NCBI RefSeq assembly: GCF_019175385.1 | Contig: NC_083341.1 | Span: forward strand, 23,878,203 to 23,942,202 | DNA length: 64,000 bases | Direction: 5' to 3' | Source of the DNA: Lycium barbarum | Taxonomy: Eukaryota; Streptophyta; Magnoliopsida; Solanales; Solanaceae | Part shown: positions 25,716 to 39,460 of the stretch, in pieces | Numbering within the stretch: the first letter of the stretch is position 1 | Layout: every line of letters starts with the position of its first letter | Translations under genes and position numbers: made by a program | The notes under the pieces: generated by a model | What the model saw: the letters and a program-made list of their open reading frames with translations, nothing else | The model's database searches: none | What the model was told of the DNA's origin: nothing

Positions 25716-25845
25716 GGCTAAAGTCATAGGCAGACCCTCAAACTTGTCCATATATTCCACTTAGACCCCTCAACTGAGCAGCGTACCATATGAACCCACA
25801 AATTTTATTGTGCCATTTGGACATGTCGGGCCAACTGGTTAAAAT
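25716..25845 (+). repeat. MULE left terminal inverted repeat
   Basis: Starts GGCTAAAGTCATAGGCAGAC and pairs with 40846-40975. Identity is high for the first ~85 bp (shared CATATATTCCACTTAGACCC), then about 15 bp differ, then ATTGTGCCATTTGGACA is shared again. Confidence 0.9.
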
Positions 25846-26362
25846 AAGACTTATGCGTGTTGACATGCGCTGCCTACGTGTATAAGCCTCCCAATTACAT
25901 TTTTTCACATCAATTAATACGCCACATACGCACCGGCCAACCCATTTTCAACCAATTGAACCGGTTTATTTTTTTACCCAAATATATCAAAACCCAATCA
26001 TATTCCCTCGGTCAAAATCCATTTCTCTTCCAAATATTATCAAACCCTAAATTCATCTATTTCCACTGTAGAATTCGACATAGTGTTTAAAGTTCCACCC
26101 AATTCTAACTCATACGATGTTAGTTACCCCCAAAATAAACCCTTAGTTCATTTTTTTTTCAGTTGCTTGATTTTGTGTGTTGGAGTCTTAGTTTTCTGTG
26201 GGTTTTGAAGGTTATTCTGTGTATTATGTTCATTCCATTTCTTTAAAAAGCAACTTTTGCTTTAGCCTTTTATCATTGTGGAAATATTTAGTGGATGGTA
26301 TTGTTGTTATTTCGTGCAAAATTAGGATTTTTTAAAACAATTGGCAATCTTAAAATGTAGAT

Positions 26363-29300
26363 ATGTCAAATATTATTGAGGTCCATTTTCACCATGGTGG
26401 TAACTTTACAATGGGCCCTAACCCCAAATATGTAGATGAGAAGGATGTTGCAATTGTTGATATTGATAAAGACCACTTCTCTTTATTCGAGCTACTGTTT
26501 TATACAAAAAAAAAAAAAAAAAAATTGGATATAATTTAGTGGGTGGTTTCTTTTACATGACTTGATAAATAAGTAAAACTTTTGTCCAAGTGATGACTGA
26601 TGGATAATTGTTAGATGTTGTGAGTGGTTTGAAACTTGGCGATGTGTTACATTTTTATATTTCACAGTGTGTGAAAACCCTGAGGTGGTGGAACATGTGG
26701 GCCTTACTGGTCTTATTTGTGGGTTAGAGGTAAATGATGCATCTAGGACAACAGATGTGGCTTTTGACACTGATATAAATACTGGGGTTGGAGAAAACAT
26801 AGAAAACCCTAAAGAAAGAGAAGAAGCTGTTGTAAATGCTCCTAGTGTTGAAGTGGTTGAAGAGAGAGGGTCTGTAAATGTTCCTAATGTTGAAGAGAGA
26901 GGGTCAACTGTTGAGGTTGAAGATGAAGTGAATGATGAACAAACTGATGATGGAGACTCATTTTTGGCTAGTAGTGAGTTAGATCTAGATAAAATACTAG
27001 ATGAAGATGATAGTAAAGCTAATGAAAAGTTAATTTCTTTGAGGAATGAAAGGAGAAGTAAATCGAAAGCAAATACCAAGGAGAAAGGAACTGTCACGAC
27101 CTAACCGGAGGGCCATGACGAGCACCCGGTGCTAACCCACCCGGGCACCTCCTAGCATACTCTCATAATCACATCTAGGTGAGCCACATGGCTTATTCTT
27201 AATTCCTATACATCGATAATATTAATCTCGTTGGGCCACAACACATTCATATCATCATCGACAACAATGCCCATATCCATATACACAAGCCGACAAGGCT
27301 ATCAAAATGATATACAAAATATGAGCCGACAAGGCTGCAAGACATCTATCCATACACAACTATCTACGAGCCTCTAAGAAGAGTATGTCACATCATATAG
27401 GCGGGACAGGACCCCTCTATGCTTATGTGTATGTACACAAAATAATAATACCCAAAAGTTGTAGCTTCGGATGAAATGGAGCTCCTCTATGCAGTCCCTG
27501 AACAAGAAATCTATAGATCAAGCCTGTCTCCCTGTCCACCTGCGGGCATGACGCAGCGTCCACAAACAAAATGACGTTAGTACGAATAATGTACTGAGTA
27601 TGTAAAGCATAATCAACATCATAGTAGGAGCATAAGAGACAACATAAGAAATAGCATAAGATATAGCGTAAGATGGGAGAATCAAATAGAGTCATTTGTA
27701 CCTCTAGTGGCCTTCATCATATCTACTTACTTGTCTTTCATAGGGACCTTCCATTTCTAATGCTTACTCATGCATCTATACATACATATACACATTCGTA
27801 TTCGTATTTATACCCATATCATACCCGACCATGAGGGTTCGGTGGTTCACATACCCTGCCATGACAAGGCTTGGTGATTATACATACTTGGCCCTACCAA
27901 GGCTCAGTGTTATCCGTACCCAACTGCAGTGGTGTGAGCGCAATAGGTATCATACCCGGCCATGTAGCTCGGTGTTACATAATAGTCATACATACTTAGA
28001 CGCATATACATAAGAGTCCATAAGTATCATCAATATCATTACTATCATCGTTTTCGTTACATCTATCCTTAGAGGATCAACTATCACATAAGGGAAGCAA
28101 TAGAGTCGCGAAAGCATCGAGGATCATGAGCTTTAGTAATCTTAGAAATAGAGTCACTTAGAAGACATTATGGGACTCATGAAAGAATATACATCAAAGG
28201 AACCATGCCTTAATGAAAGAAGGGTTAGCCTTACATACCTCTTCGTCTTCTTAACTACTTAACGTTCACCGTCGTAGCTTGAAAAATCTACATTAGAAGG
28301 ATTCACACTATGGTTAAGCTTTAATGACACTCTTAGATTCAAACTAGAATAATTCATGATCTAATGAAAATTGGGCAGCATTTCCCCTATTTCGTCAACT
28401 TCCACCATATTACAAAACAACTCTCAACAACCACAATAACATCCACAATATCATACTCAATTAATCACATTCCATTAAGCCTTCAAAATTCATCCTTATG
28501 TTCAACTTATACCAACACCTTCACACCCATTTTATCACAATTTCATACAATGCTTCCTTATCACTATTACTACCATCCATAACAAAATTATATCCATATT
28601 ATACTAAGAATCATGACTCAAGTTAGCTTACTACTCAAAAACATCATAAAAGTTACACTTAACCCTCATTTTCTACTTTCTTCTTTTACCCAAGTTCTTC
28701 AACAACCAAGCATTTATGATAACATGAAATAAGCGTGAAAACTAACCTTTTATCTCATGGGAATGAGCTTTGGAGCAGCTCTCAACTTAGGTGAAAATCC
28801 TAGCTTCAATGCTCAAGAATCGCTTGTAGTCTACTAACCGTAGGAAGCCTTCTAACACATGAACACTTTGATTCTCGCCTCTTGATCTTTGTTTTCTCTT
28901 GGATTGGAGTGAAATATGCTTGGAGAAGGGTTTTGGGCTCTCAAGACTTGTGGAAAATGAAAAATTAAATAAAGGAACAAGAGCCCTCTATTTATACAAA
29001 AATAGAAAAATCAGCCCGATGGACTTATACGGTCCGTAAACTATTATACGGTCCGTATAAGTGGACCGTATAACACCTTCAAGAAAATGACCCTTTCTGT
29101 AAATGTCATGTTATACGTACCCTCCTTATAGGAACCGTATAAAGTTATACGGACCGTATAAGTGGTTGTATAACTCCCAGTTGTGCGAAACTTTATCTCG
29201 TTGATTCGTTTGACTTCCAATCCTCGTGGAACCTGCTTGGCATTTACATAATACTTCATTAACCATATAGTAGGCCCTATAGCAGCCTCTCAAGACATCA

Positions 29301-29668
29301 CCAAATAAATATTAGCTCACTCATTGTGAGAACCTTTCCGAACATGACTTATATTCCACTTCCTTCAACGAACTAAAGCTCATCTATTCGTACAACTTCA
29401 AAATCTTATGGTATGCACCTTAAGCTATCTAATACCTTCCTTAATCTCGTAAGGATTTCATAATCACCCTAAACTCACATTGATCTACTTTCAGGGCACA
29501 AATCAGAAATTTTCCGAGGTGTAAAAGGAACCTACTGTCACTGTTGAGGTACCCCTAGGTGAGGGAAAAATAGATAGGGGTTTTGAAGATATTGGAAAGA
29601 ACAAGGCCTCCAACTACAATGGATGCTTAGCAGGGGATGAGCAGTATATTGATAGTTCTGTTGAAGAG
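26363..29668 (+). pseudogene. MULE transposase, N-terminal part (split by LTR-like element)
   Basis: ATG 26363 opens MSNIIEVHFHHGGNF, with Y.DEKDV and DIDKDHFSLFEL, the N-terminal domain seen in plant MuDR-type transposases. An A-run (~26502-26524) and several stops follow. After 26667 the frame reads CENPEVVEHVGLTGLICG and a Glu/Asp-rich linker up to 27091. The LTR-like element then intervenes, and coding-like sequence returns at 29532-29668 (VTVEVPLGEGKIDRG ... YIDSSVEE). Disrupted by stops, a frameshift and the insertion. Confidence 0.75.
27092..29526 (+). mobile_element. Solo-LTR-like element, family TGTCACGACC, copy 2
   Basis: 5-bp TSD GGAAC (27087-27091, 29527-29531). Starts TGTCACGACCTAACCGG, ends GAGGTGTAAAA (CA decayed to AA). 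No coding region. It shares the GTACGAATAATGTACTGAGT box at ~27580 and CCCGGCCATG subrepeats at 27825-27970 with the other copies. It sits inside the MULE transposase N-terminal region. Confidence 0.8.
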
Positions 29669-30607
29669 CAGGGGTGTGCAGAAACCGGTTTAACCAATAA
29701 ACCGAACCAATAAAAACGCTATTGGTTTATCAATATCAGTTTATTGGGTTAACGGTTTTGTAAAAAAATTTATTGGGTTATCGGTTCGGTTTTCGATTTT
29801 ATGAATTTAGCTAATGGTTAAACCGATAACCCAATAAGCTTATATTAAAATTATATTTTTATCCCTAATTAGATATTAGTGTTGTTTAAATATTAATTTG
29901 TAAATACAAACCCTATTTCTAAATGACTTACCATAGTTAATATTCTCTCAGTTGTAATTAATATTAATATTCTCTCAATTCCCAATTCCCAATTCTCAAT
30001 TCTCATACGAAGTTACAACGATGCCTCTCTACCTCTCTCCTTGTCTTCTCAAACGAAACTAGGGTTTGGAGTTCTCTCAGTTTCAGGCTATATAGTTGAA
30101 CTTTTTCAGGCTTTCAGCCTTTCAGGTACTTTCGACACCTTATTCTGTTATTTCCTTTATTCTGTCACTTGGATTGTGAAATATGGCCGAGTACAAGAGT
30201 GGGAATCAACTCGGTGGACTGCAACTTGGTGATTGTGATCGTTAAAAGCATGATATATCAAAGTTTGGTTATAAATATCTCACAATATGGCCATTAGACA
30301 CAGTACAATACATATGCTATTATGCAACATAATGCTTATAATTTCATAAAATTTGTTCTTGATTCTCTGTTTGTAATATTTCTTGTATCATATTGATGTT
30401 AAAATAGTAACAATGTAACATATTATGAATCGTTTTAGGCATCCGTTTCTGACTAACAATTCTGATTTCTGAGTCCAACCCGTAGCACCATCTCCTCAAA
30501 GCTCAAGGAGGTATCATTTGTAATTTCACTGTTTAGAATGCATTATGATTTGACAATTTGCTGCTTGATTGTTGTTTACAAATCACATTTTAAAGTGACA
30601 CAAACAC

Positions 30608-33600
30608 ATGGCTGAAAATATTACAATTGATAAGGTGGTCAATGGAAGTAAGGCTTCTAATTCAAATGCTACGAGTCAAATACAACCGGTAAGGCAAGAA
30701 AGGAAAAAGAGGTCTCGTGCATGGGAAAATTTTGGACCATTTGTTGATAAAGACGGGAATAAGAAATCAAAGTGCAAGCATTGCGGTGCAACTTATCATT
30801 CTGACTCTAAAAATGGTACGACGGGAATGCTTACTCATTTGTTAACATGTCCAAAAATGCCTAGATATGTTCCTAAAAGTCAAAAGGAAATAGGATTTCA
30901 ACCTGTTCCAGGGGGTGCTATGGATGATGCAGTTGTTTTTTCTTGGAAGTTTGAGCAAGAACAATGTAGGAAGGCTTTATGCCGCATGGTGATTATTGAT
31001 GAACTTCCCTTCAAGTTTGTTGAGAAGGAAGGTTTTAGAAGCTTTATGAAAGTAACACAACCTCATTTTAAGATTCCTTCTCGTAACACTGTGACGCGGG
31101 ATTGTTTAGATCTTTTTAATGAAGAAAATAAGAAGTTGAGGAGGTCTTTTAAAGAAGCACAACAGAGAGTGTGTCTTACCACCGATACTTGGACCTCTTT
31201 ACAGCGTATTAACTGTGTATTAACTATATGTGTCTCACTGCACATTGGATTGACAGTGAATGGATTATGCATAAGAGGATTCTTAATTTTTGTTATTTCT
31301 AGCCATAGAGGTAAAGATATGGCTAATGAGATTAGTAAGTGTTTACGTGAATGGGGCTTAGATAAAAATCTTACTATCACAATTGATAATGCTAGTTCAA
31401 ATGATGTGACTGTGAAAGAATTGTCAAAGCAATTCACTAAACGGGGGACTAATTTTATGAATGGAAAGCACCTTCACGTGAGGTGTATGGCTCACATTAT
31501 AAATGTTGTTTCCCAATATGGTATGAAAGAGGTTGTTTTTTCTATTGAACGGGTTAGGCAAGCAGTAAGATGTATTAGGCAGTCTCCTGCGAGGTGGCAA
31601 AAGTTCCAAGAATGTTGTGAAGCTGTTGATATCAATTGTAAAAAATCTTTATGTTTGGATGTTTCTACGAGGTGGAACTCCACCTACTTGATGTTGAATA
31701 GGGCTATTTAGTATGAGAATGTTTTTCGAATTATACTGATCATGATATTGACTTATCGCATTATCTTGAGTTTGTTGATTATGAAGATAGAACTCATGCA
31801 GGTACACTTTTGAGTAATGATTGGGAGCATGTAAAGAGAGTTGCAAAATTGCTTCAAATATTTTATGATCTTACTGAAAAGGTATCTGAATCACTTTACG
31901 TCACATCAAATTTTCACTTTCTTAAAATTTGTGAAGTTGCTTGTTATTTGAAACAATTGATATCCAGTGAAGATGTTTTTTTGGGTTCAATTGCAAAGAA
32001 TATGAAAGAAAAATTTGACAAGTATTGGGGTAATCCAGAAAAAATGAATAAGATGATTTTCATTTCTTGTGTTTTGGATCCTCGTCACAAGCTAGTTTCG
32101 GTTGGTTTTGCACTTAAGAGGATGTTTGGGGAAATAGAAGGACCAGTTATAGAGAAGGAAGTGAATAACTACATGACTTCATTGTTTGGTGAGTATGTAA
32201 AGTCTCTTTCAAAAGATAAGGGCAGTCAACTCACTTCATCTTTATCTAGCTCTTCATTTGAAACTTCTTGTTCACTGCCTTCAAGTTCAGGTAGTACTAT
32301 CCAATCGATAGGATCTTTAGGGTCATTCATGGATGATCGAATGAAACTGTCACACCCCACCCTTGGTAAGGCGTGATTGGCACCCGACACATTATAGGAA
32401 CCGAGCGAACCAACTTACAACTTACATCCTTCGTGTCTCAAATGGAAACAATAAGATCAAGAGGCTAAATATGAACATAATATCATGCATAAGTAAATTT
32501 ACAATAGACCCATGATGCCGACATTACTACTGTCACACTATGACTAAGCTGTACACAGGAACTGTCTGCAAAGCCTCTATGAACATGACTGAGGTATACA
32601 GGTCAGGACAGAGCCCCCGACGTACCCTTAACACAATTCATATATATATATATATATAGACTCCGACTCGGCAATGCTCCAGGAAGAAGTGGAGCCTCCA
32701 TTCGAGACCAATACCTGAAGGCAGCCTACGATGAAAGATCCTAGTCTCGTCTATCTACACCTGTGGGCATGAACGCAGCGTCCACAAGAAGGGACGTCTG
32801 TACGAGCAATGTACTGAGTATGTAAGGCATGAATAGTAACATAGTAAGAGATACCCAATATGGAAAATAATATAATAAACGTATGAAGATAAAGTAATAT
32901 AAAAGAGATCAATATATGCCTCTGAATGCCCTTTTTAAGGCGAATGTCGTGCATGCTTAGCTTTTAAAGAAAACCTTTTCCATACATATCCATATATAAT
33001 ATCTCGTCCGGTCGTTAAGGCGCGGTAATACATATATATACACATAGCATCTTGCATGGTAGTATCTTACCCGGCCATGTAGGCTTGGTGTCATCTTACC
33101 CGGCCCTTTCGGGACTCGGTGTTATCTTACTCGGCCATATAGGCTCGATATTATCTTGGCTCGATATTATCTTACTCGGCCATATAGGCTCAATATTATC
33201 TTACTCGGCCATATAGGCTCGATATTATCCCCAGTTGATCAGTGGGATGCAATGCATACATACATACATACATACACATAAAAATACATAAATGAAATCA
33301 ACATCATCATTAACATTACCATTGTCACTATATCATTCCTTGAAGAATCAACCATCGTAAGATGAAATCGATAATGTCACGGGAGTCTCGATAATCCTAA
33401 ACTTTAGTAGCACTAAAAATAGAGCCATTATCTTCGCTATATCTTACCTCGAAGGAACGAATGACACGAGGTGATACCATCAATAATAAGTAAGATCAAA
33501 GGATTCATGGAATGACTCAATAATCTCATAATGCTCTCAAATCATAGCCTCAGAGTTTCTAGAAGAGAATCATCATCATCGTCACAATCATCATAGAACA

Positions 33601-35149
33601 TTTTTCATTTAACATCATAAGAAGCTTTAAGAGTCATGAACTTCTAGCTTTTGAAAATAAGAAGGTTATGAAAACATTTATGAAATCGTACCATAACTTA
33701 GGAATCATGTCTTTGAAAGAAATGGACGAGCCTTAACATACCTTTTTGATCGCCTTAACTTTAACTACTCAACGCTTGTCCTCCCAGGCTCGTAAATCTA
33801 TATTCAAGAAAAATTTATACTATTGTTAGACCCACCTTTATACGCTTGTCTTAGTCCTTCAAATAAATCTTTCTAGAATCTGCCAAAATTTCGGCAGCAT
33901 CTCCCCTGTTTATATGCCTATCCCAAAATCTCAATTCAGCAACCAACAACAACAACAACAATATTATCAACACCAAAATATTCCATAAACATCCCACACG
34001 ATGTTTTATCCAATTTCTCAACCAACGACTTTACTATACAACAATTTCATCACTCTATCTTCGTAAATAAACCAAAAGTAATATTAATAAAGAGAGATCC
34101 ATACATTATTTTTGTTAAAACAGTGATATCTCCAATATCCACCTTGAATCCACCACAAAACCATACTAGAATTACATCTATGTGTTTATCCGAGCTTCGA
34201 TTAATACTCCGTCACTTGAAAATTGCTTACTTTTTGTTTCCCTTTCTCTCTCTCTCTCTTCAATTTCTGGAAATTTCTAGCAAAATCTGATGGAAAAAGG
34301 GGGTTATTACCATTTATATAAGGGTCAAATTCGGGTCGGGTTCACTGTAGTTTTTTACTGTAGCAGGCCGGTACTGTAGCGGTACTGTAGCACGCGTTTC
34401 TGCTCTATCAGCTGAACTTGTAACGTCCATAATTTTCCACTCCGATGTCCTATTAACGATCAGTTTGTTGCGTTGGAAACTAGACTCAACGAACTTCATT
34501 TTAGGATTTTTTTTTTCACCTTAAAACACTTCATATGCTAAGAGATATTCATCCCCCAAGTTAGACCAAAATTTTCACACAAAACATTACCCATCCTTTC
34601 TCCAAAGTCGTACTACTTCATTTCTTCCACTCATTTCCTTATAAAACCTTCCGGTATACCATATATACATCCTTCAATCATTAAATATACTTAATAATGC
34701 TTGATCCTTATATTCCAAAGTGGTTTTACTTAACCCTAACTCAACGTACTTATGTTTCAAATTTGATAACTGCTCTTCGAAAATACGGGGTGTAATAGAA
34801 ACATAAATCTGGAAATGGAGCAGCGGATTCTAAAACAGAATTGGAAAAATATCTTAGTGAAGAAAATGAAGTTGAAAGGCCTAACTCTAAGATCTTGTCT
34901 TAGTGGAAAATAAACTCACCTCGATTTCCTGTTCTTGCTGAGATGACTCGGGATGTGTTAGCTATTCCTATTTCAAGTGTGGCATCCGAGTATGCATTTA
35001 GTACCGGAGGACGTATTTTGGATTCATTTAGGAGTTCATTGACTCCTAAATTGGTGCAAGCTCTAGTGTGCCTTCAAGATTGGATTCGGAGTAAAAAACA
35101 ACATGTGAGTGTTGAAGAAGATCTAGATAACCTTGAGCAGCTTGAATAA
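30608..35149 (+). pseudogene. hAT-2 transposase (BED, RNase H-like, dimerisation domain)
   Basis: ATG 30608 (MAENITIDKVV). BED finger: CKHCGATY then H-x4-C at residues ~55-90. Catalytic blocks: TTDTWTSLQ, TITIDNASSN, HVRCMAHIINVVSQ, DVSTRWNSTYLML. A CAG-to-TAG change at 31709-31711 ends the first 367-residue frame; a short frameshifted stretch follows, then 31810-32347 continues (SNDWEHVKRVAKLL, VLDPRHKL). A solo-LTR-like element lies at 32348-34797. The last piece (34803-35149) carries the dimerisation domain (ISSVASEYAFSTGGRILD, CLQDWIRS). The protein is broken by a stop, a frameshift and an insertion. Confidence 0.9.
32348..34797 (+). mobile_element. Solo-LTR-like element, family TGTCACACC, copy 3
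   Basis: 5-bp TSD GAAAC (32343-32347, 34798-34802). Starts TGTCACACCCCACCCTTGG, ends ATACGGGGTGTAATA (CA decayed to TA). Shares the GTACGAGCAATGTACTGAGT box at ~32800 and holds about eight CCGGCCAT(A/G)TAGGCT-type subrepeats at 33005-33235. No coding region. Confidence 0.82.
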
Positions 35150-36456
35150 AGTAAGAATGTTTTAATTATATATTTTTTTGTATTGTTATTGTAAATAGTT
35201 GTTAAACAGCTTAACATTTTTGTGACTGATCAACATAAATTCCTTTAGATTTGGCCAACACTAGCATTCTTGATGATTGACGTGGAGCGGTGGAGTCGGA
35301 ACTCTTCATTTTTGCACTTGGATCTGGTATGCAGTACTAGTTAGATCATATCTGCAATAATCTTTCCTTTTTATTTCTATTGCACTCAATTATATTTGTA
35401 AAATAGGAACCAAAACACTGTGTTCTGCTTTGGAAACATTTTATATCTCATTTAGGTGTTTAATTTTGTGCATCTCTAGTTATGTCTTAACTTTAACAAG
35501 GTACTAAAGAATATAAAATAGTCTTATAGATTTTAGTACCAGTATGTATCAAGCAAAAGCTTACTTTTAGTCCACCACTAATACCTAGCCTGTAGTTTCA
35601 ATAGTCTGTTTCAGTTAAACATTTAATTGTTCTGTTTTGGTATAAAAAGAACAAGCTATTTCACACCAAAGAGGAAAAAATGAATGATTTCACTGGACAT
35701 TGTAAAAAGTTAAAAAGGAAAATAGTAGTACTAGTTAGATTAGCATAACTGGTACAATGAAAAAGAATATTGACACCAAAAGTCTCCATAAGGGTTGGTG
35801 TAACTTCTTATTCTATCACATGGTTAATCTAGGAGCTTGATTTGGCTGCAATACCTAGCTTGAATGAAAATTTAGTATTTCATATGGTGTCATATAACTG
35901 ATTATATTTCTCTGCATTTCAGATGAATTAGCTGTTCATTTTTAAAGGTGCTGGTTAGTGTTGCTGTAGTTTTTTGGATCTTAGAAGTTGCTGGCTTGGT
36001 GTTGCTTCCTGTTGCTTACTGCTTTATTTTGTATTTTATAGTTTTGTTTTGCATTTTATAACTTGTCTTGCAGGTGGTGTTTTCTTTCCGAAGAAGTTAG
36101 CCTTTTTTATGAACAAATGAACTATGAACTGCCTTGTTTTGTTTCTGAAATTTTCCTACAATGCATTTTATAGCTTTTGTCTTGTAATTTGTGTCAAATT
36201 TATGCATAAAGGCAGTGTATAACTGTATATATGAACAAATGAAAACAAGATAAAGCAAAAACAATAAAATAGCAGAGCATTTTCTTATTGGTTAAACCGA
36301 AAACCGAACTGTTAAGAACCAAAAATCGATAAACCGAAAACCGATAACAAATATCTTATCGGTTTGATTTTGGTTTAGCATATTTACAAACCGAAAACCG
36401 ATAAACCGAACCGTTAATTCACAAAATCGAACCAAACCGACCGATAAGCACCCCTA

Positions 36457-38900
36457 CTGAAGAGTATAGTGAAGATTCAGATGATGAGTTTGAAGTGGAT
36501 GCTGAATTTGGTGTAGACTTGCCAAGTAGAAGGAAGAGCAACAAATTAAGGTATGTTCCAGATTGTGTGGTTAGTATTTTTGAGCTAGGCATGGTATTTG
36601 AGAATGTTGAAGTATTTAGAAAGGCAGAAGCTAATTATGTTGTTGGATACCATGTTCAGTTGAAACTTAAACCAAATGAGCAGAAGAAGGTAAGGTGTAG
36701 GTGTAAATCCAAGATTTGTAATTGGAGGTTGTATGCTAGTCTTGATAAAAAATCAAGGGATTTTATGGTGAAAACTTACCATCCAATTCACAAGTGCACT
36801 CCACTTAACAAGAATAAGATGTGCAATGCTAAGTTTATATCCAACAGATTTAGAGATATGATCACTTCTCAACCTAATATTAGAATTTGGGAAATTCAGG
36901 ACTTGGTTAGAGACCAGTTAGGGTTGTATGTTGGTAGAACTATATGTTATAGGGCAAAACAAATAGTGCTTAATAAGCTTATGGGGGATTTGAGGGAGGA
37001 GTTTGCAAGACTTTGTGATTATGTAGAACAAATCCATTTGAGTAATCCTGGCAACACTTGCATAGTGAAAACAAACAGAGGAAGTCAGTCTGGAGTGAAT
37101 TTGTTCAAGTATTTTTATGTTTGTTTTGATGCAATGAAAAGGGGCTGGTTAGAGGGATGCAGGAAAATTACTAGGTTTGATGGTTGCTTCCTAAAAGGTG
37201 CATGTAAGGGTGAACTTCTGGTGGCTGTTGGAAAAAATGGGAATCAGTAGATGTTTCCCATTGCTTGGGCTATCATTGACGATGAGTCAAAAGAGACATG
37301 GACATGGTTTATTCATAACTTAATCAATGATTTGGGGTTGGGAATTGGAGATGGAATTACAATAATGTCAGATATGCAAAAGGTAATTTTACTAACTGTT
37401 TTTGCATTTTTTACCTTGTTTTTTTGCATATATACTAACTGTACTTGTTGTGTTGTGTCGTATTGTAGGGATTGTTGAGCACCCTTCTAAATCTTTTACC
37501 AAATGCTGAGCATAGGAAGTGTGCTAGACACATATGGGCTAATTGGCAGAAAGATTGGAGAGGTGAAGAAAGAAGAAAACAGTTCTGGAGGTCTTTAAAG
37601 CATCATTTGAGGTAAAGTTAAGAGAAGAACTTACAAATTAGATAGACTTGGAAAAGACATTTGTGAAAATTTATTGCAATTTAACAAAGAGCACTGGTGT
37701 AGAGCCTATTTTAGGGAACACTCTAAGTGTGATATGGTTGAAAACAATATGTGTGAGACCTTTAATTCCTAGATATTAGCAGCTAGGCATAAGTCTATCA
37801 TTACCATGCTAGAAGAGATTAGGCATAAAGTAATGACTAGGGATGTTGAAATGAGAAGATTTGCTAAGACATGGATTACTGATATTTCACCTATGGCAAG
37901 GGTGATGTTGGAAGAAAACAAGAAGTTGTCTAACAAATGTGAAGTGTTGTGGAATGGGCTAGAAGGGTTCGAGCTTAAGGAATATGAATATAGGCTCATT
38001 GTACACTTATGGAACAAAACATGCACTTGTAGGCTGTGGCAGTTAAGAGGAATCCCCTGCCAACATGCAATATGTGCATTCTACCATCTAGGGGATGAAC
38101 CATATAATCATGTGGAACATTGGTATAGAAAGGAGACATTTATGAAGGAATATTCATACTTTCTTGACCTACTGCCCAACATGAAGATGTGGCCTAAGAC
38201 TAATAACATGAAGATTGAACCTCTAACACCAAAAGTAATGCCAGGCAGACTAAAGGAAAAAAAAAGGATAAAGATGAACCAAGAAAGAAGTATGGCTAGC
38301 TGTCCAAAAAAGGTGTGAAGATGACATGTTCAACATGTCACCAACTAGGCCATAACAAAAAGTCTTGTCCAATAACAAGGGTATGCTTTTGTTGATTTAT
38401 TTCAGTTTTAATACATTATTATTGAGAATTGTTCCTAACATTTGATTTTACTTCTAGGGTGGAAGTAGTAGAGGAAGTGGTGAATCAAGCTCTGCACAGA
38501 AAAGGCCTGGAGGAAGTGGTGAATTAATTGGGTTGAAAAGGGGTAGAGGAAGTGGTCAATCAAGTTCTGCACAGAAAAGGCCAAAAAATTCAGGCCTTGG
38601 ATGCTACATAAACCCAACAACTGGAAAAACTGTCATTAATGTAAGGATTCAAGGTTTACAATCTAGCATTTAGCACTTTGTTAAATTAATCTAATTTATT
38701 TTTATGTCAATTACAGCCTGATAGTTCAAGTGAGAGAGTTGTGAGGCATGGGACTATGAGGGACATCAGTGCAGTCAACATTGATCTTAGATTTAAACCT
38801 CCTGGTCTGAAGTTCAAAGGTAAAAGTGATGTCACAACTACACAGCTACAACAGCAGTCTAGAAATAGGAGAATATAATCACCAACAAGCCTTCTACCCA
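36457..38900 (+). pseudogene. MULE transposase, catalytic, SWIM and zinc-knuckle parts
   Basis: Directly after the hAT the frame continues in register as EYSEDSDDEFEV. Then: the MuDR DNA-binding domain (~36580-36860; CRCKSKICNWRLYASL, HKC); the start of the MULE transposase domain (FDGCFLKGACKGELLVAVG, first Asp); a TAG at 37248-37250 directly before MFPIAWAI(I)DDES; SDMQK at ~37370-37384; an intron; GLLSTLL...PNAEHRKCARHIWANW; a frameshifted stretch; DMVENNMCETFN...; a SWIM finger (CTCRLWQLRGIPCQHAICAF, ~38020-38080); a CX2CX4HX4C knuckle (TCHQLGHNKKSCP, ~38330); and a Gly/Ser-rich tail. The internal TAG, a frameshift near 37615 and the nested insertions make it non-functional. Confidence 0.9.
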
Positions 38901-39460
38901 ACCAACTCCATGAGCAGCAGGCAGCAGTTCCACTACATGTCCAACCCATGCATCCTTTAGCAAGAAACTAGAAGCAAAGAAGAAGCCAATTTTGCAGTTC
39001 TAAATGTCTTTTCAAACAATTTGGCAGTTCTGAATGTATTGTGAAATAATTTGGCAGTTGTAGCCAAGTACTTTTATGTCCTTTGCATGTAACTATTATT
39101 TTGCATGTAACTGTTATTCTGATGGCTAGCCTATTTTGATTAGTAACAATTTGGCAGTTGTAGCCAAGTACTTCTATCGAATGTAACTGTTATTTTGATT
39201 AGTTAAATGGTAGTTGGATGGGGAAGGAGAATGGTTGAATGAATTAAATAGAGTGGTTGAATGGTTGTATGAATTAAATAGATGAGTTGAATGGTTGAAT
39301 GAAGAGTGATTGAATGGTTGAATGAATTAAAGAGATGAGTTGAATGAATTAAATAGAGTGGTTGGATGGTTTTATTATCACCTATATAAATCCCCATAGT
39401 CTTCCATTTTATTCCATCACATGCTCACAAACGACTTCACTCAATAATCTCTCAAACAAA

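Larger units (their letters stand above)
29669..36456 (+). mobile_element. hAT transposon (hAT-2) nested in the MULE
   Basis: 8-bp flanks TTGAAGAG (29661-29668) and CTGAAGAG (36457-36464), one mismatch. Ends CAGGGGTGTGC and, at the right, GCACCCCTA. Subterminal regions are crowded with AACCGA/ATCGGTTT words (29690-29830, 36290-36445). Contains a BED/RNase H-like/dimerisation-type transposase (30608-35149) which is itself interrupted by a solo-LTR-like element. Without that insertion the element is about 4.3 kb. Confidence 0.92.

Noticed and set aside
26492..27097. 201-codon minus frame, Ser-rich
   Set aside because: It is the antisense shadow of the acidic linker of the MULE transposase and of the A-run at 26502-26524.
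33005..33240. Possible CRISPR-like array
   Set aside because: Repeats are short, degenerate and without unique spacers of constant length; this is a plant TE subrepeat array.
39203..39397. 64-codon minus frame with repeated LIHST units
   Set aside because: Translation of a degenerate TTGAATG(G/A)-type tandem repeat (39230-39370) in the MULE 3' part, not a gene.
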